Both the position numbers and the translations under genes were made by a program. This document shows, one piece after another, positions 16,813 to 25,143 of a stretch of DNA of 64,000 nt. Position 1 is the stretch's first letter, and each line of letters begins with the position of its first letter. The DNA is taken from NCBI RefSeq assembly GCF_900639865.1, contig NZ_CAAAHX010000007.1:1-64000 (forward strand). The letters run 5' to 3'. The DNA comes from Legionella gresilensis. GTDB lineage: Bacteria; Pseudomonadota; Gammaproteobacteria; Legionellales; Legionellaceae. Below the pieces are notes generated by a model that did no database searches, was not told the DNA's origin, and saw only the letters and a program-made list of their open reading frames with translations.

Positions 16813-17630
16813 GCCGATTTTACATCCTTAAGATATAACCATAACGTGTTACGCGATTTTATTCCCATCTCATCTTGTATTAATAAGCAAGTTTTATAAT
16901 TACCATGTTCAGCCAGCAAGCTTGCATACATTTGCTGCGCATACAAATAGCGCCAGTTTTTAGCGCTAGATAGGCGATGTTTCGCTAAAGCGCTGCGCCA
17001 TCTTAAACGGATTTCTTCATAAGGTATTATTTTTATGAGGCTATCATGGCTACCAGTTAACTGATTAAAAAAGTCTACAAGTAAGCGTTGGGTTGTTGTT
17101 CGATAAGGGATATGACGGTCGCTAGAATTAAACGCGATATCTCGAGTAATCCAAAAACGATCATCTTGAACCTGAATGTGCGGTTTTATTGTAATGGCTT
17201 CTCGAAAGGTTAAACCAAACTCAGTTTGCAATGCCATAATAATTCGAGCGTATGGGTCTGTCATTGATTGCCATATATCTGCTTTAACAATTGACTTACG
17301 TTTTTTGCGTTTAATAGGACGTATTAAGTTAAGTGATTTGTTATCAATATTGCCAACAGGGCATTCACACAGGGCCAAGAAACGACGAATGATTGTCATA
17401 TAACGCATGATCGTCACTGGATTAATATTGCGTTTTTTCCAGTAGGAAACTAGTTCGGTAATATGTTGCGTGTTTAATGCTTGCCAGGTGGGTGGTACTT
17501 GTCGAATAGCAAATAAATCATCAATCATTTTATGAATAACATAAGCACGATGCTTGCGATAAAGATATTTACCTTGTCTGTCAAATTTTATTTGCTGATT
17601 AGCGAATTGTCTCAATGATTGTGTACGCAT
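16779..17630 (-). CDS. Degenerate XerD-like recombinase (Integrase_1-type)
   Basis: 283 residues. An N-terminal SAM-like core-binding domain (residues 1-110, QHITELVSYWKKRNINPVTI) is followed by a tyrosine-recombinase-like domain with EFGLTFREAITIKP (Arg box). Where the family has HGLRHAYAQRRY, this one has NWRYLYAQQMY, so the catalytic His appears replaced, while RNTLWLYLKDV keeps a possible Tyr. It is therefore probably a DNA-binding relative or weak enzyme. The related fragment at 43052-43444 keeps HGLRYAYAQRRY. Its leader carries a hammerhead ribozyme and a pseudoknot (17916-18016), about 290 bases upstream. The C-terminal Gly/Thr tail is encoded by GTCCC repeats. Confidence 0.7.
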   Translation of the reverse strand: MRTQSLRQFANQQIKFDRQGKYLYRKHRAYVIHKMIDDLFAIRQVPPTWQALNTQHITELVSYWKKRNINPVTIMRYMTIIRRFLALCECPVGNIDNKSLNLIRPIKRKKRKSIVKADIWQSMTDPYARIIMALQTEFGLTFREAITIKPHIQVQDDRFWITRDIAFNSSDRHIPYRTTTQRLLVDFFNQLTGSHDSLIKIIPYEEIRLRWRSALAKHRLSSAKNWRYLYAQQMYASLLAEHGNYKTCLLIQDEMGIKSRNTLWLYLKDVKSAGTTGTLGTAH

Positions 17631-17915
17631 AGTTCACCTGCAAAGGTATTTTAAATAAATGTTTGCCCTGAATGCTGTTTAGTGTTGGTCGAGCAGCTCA
17701 CTCGCTAGTGAAACTCGGCAAAGCCGTAAAGCTCGAAGTAGGGGGCAAAGCAATCGTTATAAGGCAAACGATTTGGCCAAAACTAAGTTTTTTTGGTGGT
17801 TTTTCTCCTATTAATGTATGTGAAAAGGTTAGATAAAACGAAAGAGCTTTATCCGCCATCGATTTCATAGTGAACAATGAGTTAGCCCTATCAACCGACA
17901 GAGTTCCTTTAAGAT

Positions 17916-17960
17916 TTCCCGACTAAACGTCCAACCATGAGGTTAGGGAATAAGCATGGT
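17916..17960 (-). ncRNA. H-type pseudoknot following hammerhead 1
   Basis: On the minus strand, ACCATG (17955-17960), TTCCC (17946-17950), CATGGT (17934-17939) and GGGAA (17916-17920) occur in interleaved order: stem A pairs the first and third, stem B the second and fourth. The copy after hammerhead 2 keeps stem B (TTCCC/GGGAA) and the loop CGTTTAGTC but has different stem A bases (TGCCAT/ATGGCA), which still pair. Confidence 0.75.
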
Positions 17961-17964
17961 TTTA

Positions 17965-18016
17965 GTATAAGACGCCTAAGCGTTTCGCCAGAATTTCGCC
18001 GGCTCATCAGTCATAC
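17965..18016 (-). ncRNA. Type I hammerhead ribozyme 1
   Basis: 52 nt on the minus strand. Stem I is GTATGA with TTATAC (six pairs, one G-T). Core CTGATGA is followed by stem II GCCGG-CGAAATT-CTGGC, core GAA, stem III ACGC-TTAG-GCGT, and cleavage-site C. All conserved core positions are present (C3 U4 G5 A6 U7 G8 A9, G12 A13 A14, A15.1-U16.1, NUH = GUC). Self-cleavage would fall between 17971 and 17970. The ends open at stem I, so it is type I. It lies upstream of the recombinase at 16779-17630, in its leader. Confidence 0.88.
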
Positions 18017-18150
18017 TTCATTTAGGAAAGTAACAAAGTGTAGATCTAGAGGCAAGAGACTTTAGGGGAATTTTTTGTCCTATCTTATTTGGTGCGTTAG
18101 GACAGATGGCTTTCTAGGGTAGGTAATAACTGGGTAGTTAACTGAGGAAT

Positions 18151-18185
18151 TTCTGCGTCACTGCTGAGAAGGCAGTGACGCAGAA
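18151..18185. repeat. Perfect 14-bp inverted repeat with seven-base loop
   Basis: TTCTGCGTCACTGC, loop TGAGAAG, GCAGTGACGCAGAA. No T-run follows, so it is not a normal terminator. A looser relative (GTCACTGCGGAATCGCAATGAC) occurs at 20109-20130, on the other side of the ATPase gene. Confidence 0.6.
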
Positions 18186-18260
18186 GATATTTAACTAGAT
18201 TGGGCATAGCTTTTACATATAATTTATACTTTTATATATAATTTATATAAAAGGAATTAA

Positions 18261-19997
18261 ATGTATTTAAAAAAACTTGCTCTAAAATATATAGGGCCAA
18301 TAAGTGAGCTAGTTGTTGATTTTCCATTTACGGCTAATAATTTACCTCAACCTTGTGTTTTTGTGGGTGAGAATGGGGCTGGAAAAACAATCTTATTATC
18401 TCATTTAGTCGATTGTTTCTATGAAATTACAAACAAGTTATTTGATGATATTTTGCCTCCCAAAGGTATAGTAGGTTACAAATATTATAAAATATCTAGC
18501 CACAATACTATTCAAATCGATCAAAATTATGGTTTTTGTCTGCTCTCATTTGTAGATAAAAGAAACAATATCATTGAGTATTTTGAGCAAATTGGCAGCG
18601 TAGAAAAGGGTGCTTTTCAAAAAATTTATCCTAATTTTACACTGCAAGAACAACCTAGTCAGAAATCCCTAAAGCTTCTGTCCGATAATATTAATACTCA
18701 AGACGAGGAACTAGCTAGTGAGTGGAAAAGGGGAGCTTACTTTTATCAACCTGCTTACCGATTTGAAGAACCATTTTGGAAAAATGAACCATTTTATTCC
18801 AAGGTAGAAGAAAAACTGGGAATTATGGGGCAGCTTAATAAAGAAATTGAGATTTTATCATCAATGAAAGTAAACATATCCTATTTGCTTGATTTAGTTT
18901 TAGACTCTCTTACACAGAGTAGCTCTTTTGATATTCAACGATGGGATTTAATTAACCATATTCTGAGAATCATTAAAGGGCGAAATGATATAAGATTTGG
19001 AATCGGACCTCGGGGAGGTAATAGAGTTGCAATTGTTCAAGATATAGAGCAAGGTAAAATAAATCTATATTTACCGAGTATAAATAACCTCTCCTTAGGA
19101 GAATTAATCTTATTAAACTTATTTTTGAATATCATCCGTCATTCAGATATTAATCAAATTAATATACAAGATATTGAAGGTATTGTTTTAATTGATGAAG
19201 TTGATACTCATTTACATACAAAGTTACAAATAGATGTTCTACCAAAATTAGTCCGATTGTTTCCTAAAATACAATTTATTTTTACAAGTCATTCGCCACT
19301 GTTCCTGCTAGGCATGAAAATGGAATTTAAAGAAAATGGATTTGTAATTATAAATCTACCAAGTGGAGAGCAAACAACTACAGAAAAATTTTCAGAGTTT
19401 GGAAATGCTTATAATTATTTTAAGCAAACGGAAAAATACGAAAATGATCTTGAAGAAGCAATTTATAATTCAAACTCGCCAGTGCTATTTGTTGAAGGTA
19501 TATACGATAAAAAGTACATAGTCAAAGCAGCAGAATTTTTAAATCAACAGAATATTCTTGAAAAAATTGAAATTATTGATGCTGATGGCTTTGGCAATCT
19601 TAAAAATATATGGAGACTTTTCAATAATCGAATTGGTCAAGCCCTTAAGCAAAAAGTTTTATTACTATATGATTGTGACGTTGGTATTGACGAAGAAACT
19701 AAAGGTAACTTAATTAGAATAAACATACCGTTTATAGAAAGCAATCCTATTAAAAAAGGTATTGAAAATTTATTTCCTCACAGCTTGGTTAAGAGAGCTA
19801 TGAACTTTAATAGTGCTTTAATTGATTATACTCCTGCTTATACTCAAAGAATAAGAGGTGACAATGTAACTAAAAGTGAACAATATGAAATAAATAAAGA
19901 TGAGAAAGGAAATTTTTGCGAATGGGTATGTAAGAATGCTGAAAAATCTGATTTTAATTATTTTCAGGCGATATTTGAGATTTTAGAAAAATTATGA
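18261..19997 (+). CDS. OLD-like AAA ATPase with C-terminal TOPRIM domain, likely anti-phage
   Basis: 578 residues. Walker A GENGAGKT (about 39), signature-like NNLSLGEL, Walker B GIVLIDEVDTHLH (about 310), and TSHSP switch histidine form an ABC/SMC-type ATPase. After residue 400, VLFVEGIYDKKYI (Glu) and LLLYDCDVG (DxD) mark a TOPRIM nuclease-type domain. This arrangement is shared by OLD family proteins, Gabija GajA and PtuA-like ATPases that cut DNA or act in defence. AAAGGA precedes ATG. It converges on a SIR2-like gene 155 bases away, and hairpins flank it, which suggests a mobile cassette. The target is unknown. Confidence 0.82.
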   Translation: MYLKKLALKYIGPISELVVDFPFTANNLPQPCVFVGENGAGKTILLSHLVDCFYEITNKLFDDILPPKGIVGYKYYKISSHNTIQIDQNYGFCLLSFVDKRNNIIEYFEQIGSVEKGAFQKIYPNFTLQEQPSQKSLKLLSDNINTQDEELASEWKRGAYFYQPAYRFEEPFWKNEPFYSKVEEKLGIMGQLNKEIEILSSMKVNISYLLDLVLDSLTQSSSFDIQRWDLINHILRIIKGRNDIRFGIGPRGGNRVAIVQDIEQGKINLYLPSINNLSLGELILLNLFLNIIRHSDINQINIQDIEGIVLIDEVDTHLHTKLQIDVLPKLVRLFPKIQFIFTSHSPLFLLGMKMEFKENGFVIINLPSGEQTTTEKFSEFGNAYNYFKQTEKYENDLEEAIYNSNSPVLFVEGIYDKKYIVKAAEFLNQQNILEKIEIIDADGFGNLKNIWRLFNNRIGQALKQKVLLLYDCDVGIDEETKGNLIRINIPFIESNPIKKGIENLFPHSLVKRAMNFNSALIDYTPAYTQRIRGDNVTKSEQYEINKDEKGNFCEWVCKNAEKSDFNYFQAIFEILEKL

Positions 19998-20152
19998 ACG
20001 TCGCTATAAAAACAAAGATGGCTCAGGAGGGTTTTTTTGACCTACTTATTTGACGTGCTAGGTTTATAGTTAAGCATTATCCAATGAAGATTAATTTAAT
20101 AAACTTGAGTCACTGCGGAATCGCAATGACAAATTTAAAAATTTTAGAATAA

Positions 20153-21370
20153 CTAATTTCTAGGTTTAATACTGTAGCCTTTCGAGCTGCTCTCTACTAT
20201 AGCTGCAAAAAAATTAGGATTTTCCCATATATTTATATCATTTTGAGAATAGCAATATAAATTAATGTCTTCACTTGAGCATCGAAAAGAAATTAATTCT
20301 TTTTGTAGTTCTTTAGCATAACTATCAATGCTTTTACCTTTTTGTGGGCATATTCCAGCATAAATTTTTTTTGTTTTTGAATTTACAAGTCTTCTCCATA
20401 AGTGAGCATCATTCCCAAGTTTAACAGTATTAGAACTAAGTATATGACATCCATATATGACAGTATCGCCATTTATAGAAATCAATTTATCATAAGATTT
20501 CTCTAAATATGCATCATTATATATGTCTTGTATTTTATCGTAACTAGTCGCATCAAAGACAATAAGGTTTTCAAAGTCAGATAGCTCAGTACTACTATTC
20601 TCAGGAATTAATATCTTTCTAATATCTTGTAAGGTCAATGCTTTGTTTTTTTCTTTTACAATTTTGTAGGTTTTATGTTGGTACTGAAGTAAATGAATTG
20701 CGCCATGTAAGAAACAAACATTTTGCTGTGGATTATTAGAATTAATTCCATAAAGCTTACCAAATGAATAACCATCTTTGCTTAAACCATAATTATTTCG
20801 TGCAGAAAAACCATCCCTAAACTTACCCTTCTTGTGATCTGTTGCTGCTGTTAAGCCTTGAGAATTTAAAATCCAATAAAGAATTAGGTCATAGTTTGTT
20901 GTAAATAATTTATCAAATTGTAAGATGTTTTCCGCACAGGTTTTTAAGTAAATATCATTATCAAAATTAATTATTTCATCATACTGAGGGTGGAAATTTG
21001 AATCTGTTAATACATTTATAACAAATTCTTTTAACAATTTAATGTCCTGGGGAATAAGTTCGTTATAATCTTTCTCTTCATTTTTTTTACAATATGTACC
21101 TTCACTATATTTTATACATGCCTGAGCATTTCTTAAAATAAAGAGAAGATATTCTAAGTCATCAGTTTTCTCTTCTAAATTAGTTTGCTCTAGGAAATTA
21201 CATAAATCAGTATGTGATTCCTGTTCTTTTTTTAGCCGATCAATAACTTCGGCTTTTATTTCCTGATAGCTTAAATTTATATGTAAATCTTTGCCTTCTA
21301 GGCATTTCGCTAGCGCTAAATTAAATCCATTTCCTAAGATAAGAGAAGGCCCACGCTCTTTTCCATTCAT
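20153..21370 (-). CDS. DUF4917 SIR2-like protein, candidate NAD-consuming defence effector
   Basis: 405 residues. It begins MNGKERGPSLILGNGFNLALA, a Rossmann-like nucleotide-binding loop (GNGFN) shared with SIR2-like proteins. Further motifs are FTTNYDLILYWIL (about 160) and VCFLHGAIHLLQ (about 225), where a histidine in an HG pair is the catalytic position in SIR2 domains. These order and motifs fit DUF4917. SIR2-like proteins in defence systems deplete NAD on infection. It has no obvious partner in an operon. The OLD-like ATPase lies convergent next to it. The family call is good; the activity is inferred. Confidence 0.65.
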   Translation of the reverse strand: MNGKERGPSLILGNGFNLALAKCLEGKDLHINLSYQEIKAEVIDRLKKEQESHTDLCNFLEQTNLEEKTDDLEYLLFILRNAQACIKYSEGTYCKKNEEKDYNELIPQDIKLLKEFVINVLTDSNFHPQYDEIINFDNDIYLKTCAENILQFDKLFTTNYDLILYWILNSQGLTAATDHKKGKFRDGFSARNNYGLSKDGYSFGKLYGINSNNPQQNVCFLHGAIHLLQYQHKTYKIVKEKNKALTLQDIRKILIPENSSTELSDFENLIVFDATSYDKIQDIYNDAYLEKSYDKLISINGDTVIYGCHILSSNTVKLGNDAHLWRRLVNSKTKKIYAGICPQKGKSIDSYAKELQKELISFRCSSEDINLYCYSQNDINIWENPNFFAAIVESSSKGYSIKPRN

Positions 21371-21536
21371 TGTTAATATCCATTAAACTTCCTAAATCAA
21401 TCCCAATAATTATGTTTTTATTTTAAATAAATAGTTCTATTATTATTTTAGCAGAGGATTTATTAGCTAGCATAGCAACTGACTTGAATTAAAATATAAG
21501 ACTGATGCTACAGTCTATGAGTTGGACCGCTTTTTA

Positions 21537-21561
21537 AACTATCCGGAATTCCCGGATAGTT
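21537..21561. promoter_or_regulatory. Inverted repeat, probable operator before HTH gene
   Basis: AACTATCCGG, spacer AATTC, CCGGATAGTT: a perfect 10-bp inverted repeat, immediately before a TATACT box (21564-21569) and about 40 bases before the HTH gene. Autoregulation is likely. Confidence 0.5.
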
Positions 21562-21599
21562 GCTATACTTTTAAGTTAATAACTTTAACAGCAAACAAA

Positions 21600-21854
21600 A
21601 TGCCAAAAAATAATCCTTCAACTCAAATGCCTAGGAATTCTTGTTTAACAATTCAAGAAGCTGCTGATATCTTAAATATTTCGATTCCTTATTTTAAAAA
21701 GTTATTAGAGGAAGGAAAGATTCCATTTGATAAAGTTAATAACCGAATCTTAGTTACTGATCTAAATAAATTTAAAGATAGGTCATTAGCAGAACGTAAG
21801 GCGATACTACAAGAATTAGTGGATCAGGCTCAATCGTTAGATATGGGATATTAA
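21600..21854 (+). CDS. Excisionase-family HTH protein
   Basis: 84 residues from ATG 21600; another ATG at 21627 is possible, and a TTG at 21522 is unlikely because it lies in the operator region. LTIQEAADILNISIPYFKKLLEEGKIPFDKVNNR is the MerR-like HTH common to antitoxins and excisionases, ending with ILVTDLNKFKDRS. No ribosome-binding site is clear. A palindrome sits at its promoter. No toxin is seen beside it: the next gene is on the other strand. Confidence 0.65.
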   Translation: MPKNNPSTQMPRNSCLTIQEAADILNISIPYFKKLLEEGKIPFDKVNNRILVTDLNKFKDRSLAERKAILQELVDQAQSLDMGY

Positions 21855-21898
21855 ATATTTTTTAATTCCCTTTATTTCATAGATATTTCTAAACTATT

Positions 21899-22717
21899 TC
21901 AGTCATTAAGTCCTTTTTCTATCATCTTTATGATAGATAGAGCCTCCTTATAACTAAATTGTCGTTTAGAAATTCCTAGTGCTAAATTATCTATTAAGGT
22001 TTTATCAGCAAAGAATTCTTGCAGCTGATTTTGAGTTTCTAAAGTTAACTCTCTAAGGTCTCGTCCTAAGAGGCGGCAGCCACTTAAAGTATAATCAAAG
22101 TCCTTTTCTAAAAGATCTTGATGTTCTTCTGTAAGTCTATTTTGATTACCAAATTCAAAATAATCAGCAATAATATAAGCAAAATCACTAGCATCCTTTT
22201 CTTCTTTTCTAGAAATCCATGCAAGTAACTTTAAAAGAGCAAAACCTAAAGGCGAAGCTATTTTTATAATCATGTCATTAAGCTTAATATCTATTGCACA
22301 ATTATAAGCGTCTTTAAATCCTATCAAGCTAAGCTCTATATCATATTCTGGCGGCCACTTTATATTGTGTTTTCCGCCTTGGATATCACCAAATGGAAGG
22401 ATATCTAAATAACCATATTGATTGGATAAAATACGATGTATACGCTTGTCATCAGCGATGAAATCAGTATTATTAAGAAAGACACTTTTGATTGTTTCAA
22501 ATTCTTCCAAGCTTTTGCAGCAGATAGCAATATCTGTATCTAACGTGGCTCTTAGAGCTGTATTTCTACCATAAAACTCTAAAAGTATATCTCTTGCTTT
22601 TGCGCCAATTAAAAAATAGGGGCAATTATTGCTAAGGGTAATATCATTTATCAAATTAAATAATTCGATATCATTGTCTGAAATATTATTCCATTTGCTT
22701 TTCGATGAATTTGTCAT
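21899..22717 (-). CDS. AbiEii-like nucleotidyltransferase toxin
   Basis: About 272 residues from ATG 22717; an upstream ATG at 22750 lies deeper in the preceding gene. The nucleotidyltransferase signature is FLIGAKARDILLEFY followed by RATLDTDIAI (DxD), and later ASPLGFALLKLLAWISRKEEKDASDFAYII, where K, R and the KD..D positions fit the AbiEii fold. Its start overlaps the end of the regulator gene at 22686, so the two are translationally coupled. AbiEii enzymes use NTP to modify tRNA or another RNA and stop growth. The exact substrate here is unknown. Confidence 0.75.
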   Translation of the reverse strand: MTNSSKSKWNNISDNDIELFNLINDITLSNNCPYFLIGAKARDILLEFYGRNTALRATLDTDIAICCKSLEEFETIKSVFLNNTDFIADDKRIHRILSNQYGYLDILPFGDIQGGKHNIKWPPEYDIELSLIGFKDAYNCAIDIKLNDMIIKIASPLGFALLKLLAWISRKEEKDASDFAYIIADYFEFGNQNRLTEEHQDLLEKDFDYTLSGCRLLGRDLRELTLETQNQLQEFFADKTLIDNLALGISKRQFSYKEALSIIKMIEKGLND

Positions 22718-23663
22718 AAATAATTTCTGCTGTTTCCTGATTTCTCTCATCAGTTGAGCTTAATAAATCTGCATAGACTAAAATAAACGGCACAGTGTTT
22801 TGCTCGTAAGACTTTGTATCAAAATTCCAAAATTTTTTGAGTAGTTCAACACTGCCATTAACATCTCGTTTTAGCCGACATTTGTATTGTAATAAGGGCA
22901 GTTTATCATTTGCATAGAGGGTAATTATCTGGGGTTTTAAATAGTTAGTTAGTTTGGCCGCTGCTATTTCACCGCCCCAAAGAAAATTAAAATCTGTAGG
23001 GTTTACTTCTTTTACCAAAGCCAGATTATCCGTTGAGAATTTTTCCATTATTAATTTAGGGCGTAATCTTTCTATGTATCCGATACACCACTTGTTAAAT
23101 AAATCTTCTTTATTAATAAGATGTTTTTCACCAGGGTTCTTTGTGACTATATAACCATACTTTTCTAGTATTAAAAGCGTCTTACCTACACTTCCGAGCG
23201 CAACGTCGCTCATTTTTGCTATTTCGCGGTAGGTGCGATCTAACGCACTTTTAATTGTTAATAAAGTAAAAATAATTTTTATACTAGCAACGCTAAGTGA
23301 AAAATGTTGGGTATCTGGTATAGATGATTTCTGAGGTGTTTCACCCTTGATATAGATAAAGACGGGTGCTGTGTTAATAAACATATTGCCTGAGAAATCA
23401 ATATACTCAATATTTGCCTTTTGTAATTTCTCAGCGAGTACTTTGTTAACGTGGTTAGTAATTAATATACTTTTTTTATTTAAGTGCTGCAGATAGTGGA
23501 TGACTACACCGATATTAGATTTATCGATGTTGCCAATTATCTCAGGCTTAAAGGTAAGATTATTCTGTTGAATACGAATATTGAGCTGATTTGATTTTTT
23601 GTCATATTTACACTCAACTCCTAACTTATTACTAATAGTAGATAATAATTTTTTCGTATCCAT
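22686..23663 (-). CDS. AbiEi-like winged-helix antitoxin/regulator
   Basis: 325 residues from ATG 23663, with AGAGGTGAT before it. Upstream in-frame ATGs at 23720 and 23690 lie in the operator region. A winged-helix segment (TYREIAKMSDVALGSVGKTLLILEKYGYIV, about 160-190) follows a domain of alternating strands and helices with NHVNKVLAEKLQKANIEYID, and the C-terminal half has FLWGGEIAAAKLTNYLKPQIITLY, as in type IV antitoxins. Repressor sites are likely the GTTCA/TGAAC cluster at 23688-23741. It pairs with the overlapping nucleotidyltransferase. Confidence 0.75.
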   Translation of the reverse strand: MDTKKLLSTISNKLGVECKYDKKSNQLNIRIQQNNLTFKPEIIGNIDKSNIGVVIHYLQHLNKKSILITNHVNKVLAEKLQKANIEYIDFSGNMFINTAPVFIYIKGETPQKSSIPDTQHFSLSVASIKIIFTLLTIKSALDRTYREIAKMSDVALGSVGKTLLILEKYGYIVTKNPGEKHLINKEDLFNKWCIGYIERLRPKLIMEKFSTDNLALVKEVNPTDFNFLWGGEIAAAKLTNYLKPQIITLYANDKLPLLQYKCRLKRDVNGSVELLKKFWNFDTKSYEQNTVPFILVYADLLSSTDERNQETAEIIYDKFIEKQME

Positions 23664-23687
23664 GACTATCACCTCTGTCTTCTTGTT

Positions 23688-23741
23688 CATAATTATAGTA
23701 TGTTCATTAAAAATGAACAACCAAAAAAAATGAACAATATT
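23688..23741. promoter_or_regulatory. GTTCA/TGAAC operator-like cluster, copy 2
   Basis: GTTCATAATT, TGTTCATT, AATGAACAAC and ATGAACAAT lie just upstream of the AbiE-type operon. The inner pair makes an inverted repeat GTTCAT.....ATGAAC. Its near-identical relative is at 12841-12897. Confidence 0.6.
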
Positions 23742-24108
23742 GGGCTTTATAATCGATTAAAGATTAACTTATGGGTTCTAATTCAAATTTATCTTTGCCT
23801 AACAAGATAAAGTTAAAATCCTTTTAAACTAATATTCCGTTGTCACGGGTTCCTTGATAGCTAGCTGCCAAAATGATCTTACCATTAAGTTCTAAAATGG
23901 AACGCACTGGAATTTAGACAACTTCAATAGTTAGCAAGATGTTATTAGTTTTCTCTAATTTAAATAATCTATAAGTTTAACTTTTATCATCTTCCCTATC
24001 GTGATATCCATTTAATGAGACAGTTATCTTTCCAACTCCTTTTATCCCGCAGAAAATCATTTTTCTAAGGGCGCAATATACATACGTTGTATGTGGCAAA
24101 AAAACGAA
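23742..24108. other. Intergenic stretch between AbiE operon and DUF1016 gene
   Basis: No gene seen. There is a short inverted repeat ACATAC-GTT-GTATGT near 24078, close to the end of the DUF1016 gene, of unknown meaning. Confidence 0.35.
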
Positions 24109-25143
24109 CTAAATTTCCTCTTCTTTGCTATCAGGTAATTGACTTAAGGCAGCACGTTCACGTTCTAGTTCAAACCGTAATTCTTCCTCTGTTGGTAAGT
24201 AAGGAAGGTACTTAGAAGCAAAGAGTTGTTTGCTGTCAGTTAACACAGAATATTTAGCGACAGCTTCACTTTTTTGGCTGCAGAGAATTAAGCCGATGTT
24301 AGGATTGTCGTCAGAGCCTTTACGGTATTGGTCGTAAATTCTGACATAGGTATCCATTTGGCCAACATCTTGATGAGTGAGTTTACCTAATTTTAAATCG
24401 ATTAATAAAAAGCATTTAAGTTTAAAATTATAAAAAACTAAATCGATGTAGAATTCTTGATCCTCAGTGCTTATTCGTTGTTGGCGTGAAACAAAGGCAA
24501 AGCCTTTCCCCAGCTCCAATAGAAAGTGTTGTAAATTATCAATTAATGCTTGTTCTATAGTGTTTTCTAATAGTGGGGCATGAGGTAAGTTAAGAAAATC
24601 TAAGATATAGGGATCTCGTAAATAATTTTTTGGGGTATGATTAAGTTTATCAGTATGCGCTTTAGCTTCATCAATTACCGGTTGCTGATCTTTACTTGAT
24701 AATAATCGCTCGTAATATAATTTATCGATTTGACGCTCTAATGCTCGAGCGCTCCATGCTTGGTCTATGCTTTCTTGAATATACCAGTCACGTATTTTCG
24801 GGTTTTCAATTTGTAATAATATTCGATAATGAGTCCAACTCAATTCGGTCCGCACTGCGGTCCAAATTGGGTAAGCTAAATAAAATACGCGCATTCTTCG
24901 CAAATTACGTTCATTAAAGCCCTTACCGAATTCATGTTGTAGCTGTTTGGAAAGAAATTTAAGTTGATATTGACCATAGGTCGCATGCTTTTCCCCACCT
25001 TGTTCATGCTCAACAATCAAACGTCCGACTTCCCAATATGTTTTTACCATGACATGGTTAACGGTTTGATGTAGCTGTGTTCTTGTTTGGGTTAGAAGAG
25101 TTCGGACAGCTGATAATAATTCGCTTGAAACAGGCGTAGTCAT
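24109..25143 (-). CDS. DUF1016 (YhcG-type) PDDEXK nuclease
   Basis: 344 residues. The N-terminal DUF1016 domain (HQTVNHVMVKTYWEVGRLI, FGKGFNERNLRRMRVFYLAY, LSWTHYRILLQIE) is followed by a C-terminal PDDEXK-like nuclease domain with FAFVSRQQRI, YIDLVFYNFKLKCFLLIDLK (D...(D)xK). Its ATG overlaps the end of the integrase gene by four bases (ATGA), so it is in one operon with it. Family members are found in defence islands and cut foreign DNA. A role in the element's defence or exclusion is likely. Confidence 0.85.
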   Translation of the reverse strand: MTTPVSSELLSAVRTLLTQTRTQLHQTVNHVMVKTYWEVGRLIVEHEQGGEKHATYGQYQLKFLSKQLQHEFGKGFNERNLRRMRVFYLAYPIWTAVRTELSWTHYRILLQIENPKIRDWYIQESIDQAWSARALERQIDKLYYERLLSSKDQQPVIDEAKAHTDKLNHTPKNYLRDPYILDFLNLPHAPLLENTIEQALIDNLQHFLLELGKGFAFVSRQQRISTEDQEFYIDLVFYNFKLKCFLLIDLKLGKLTHQDVGQMDTYVRIYDQYRKGSDDNPNIGLILCSQKSEAVAKYSVLTDSKQLFASKYLPYLPTEEELRFELERERAALSQLPDSKEEEI

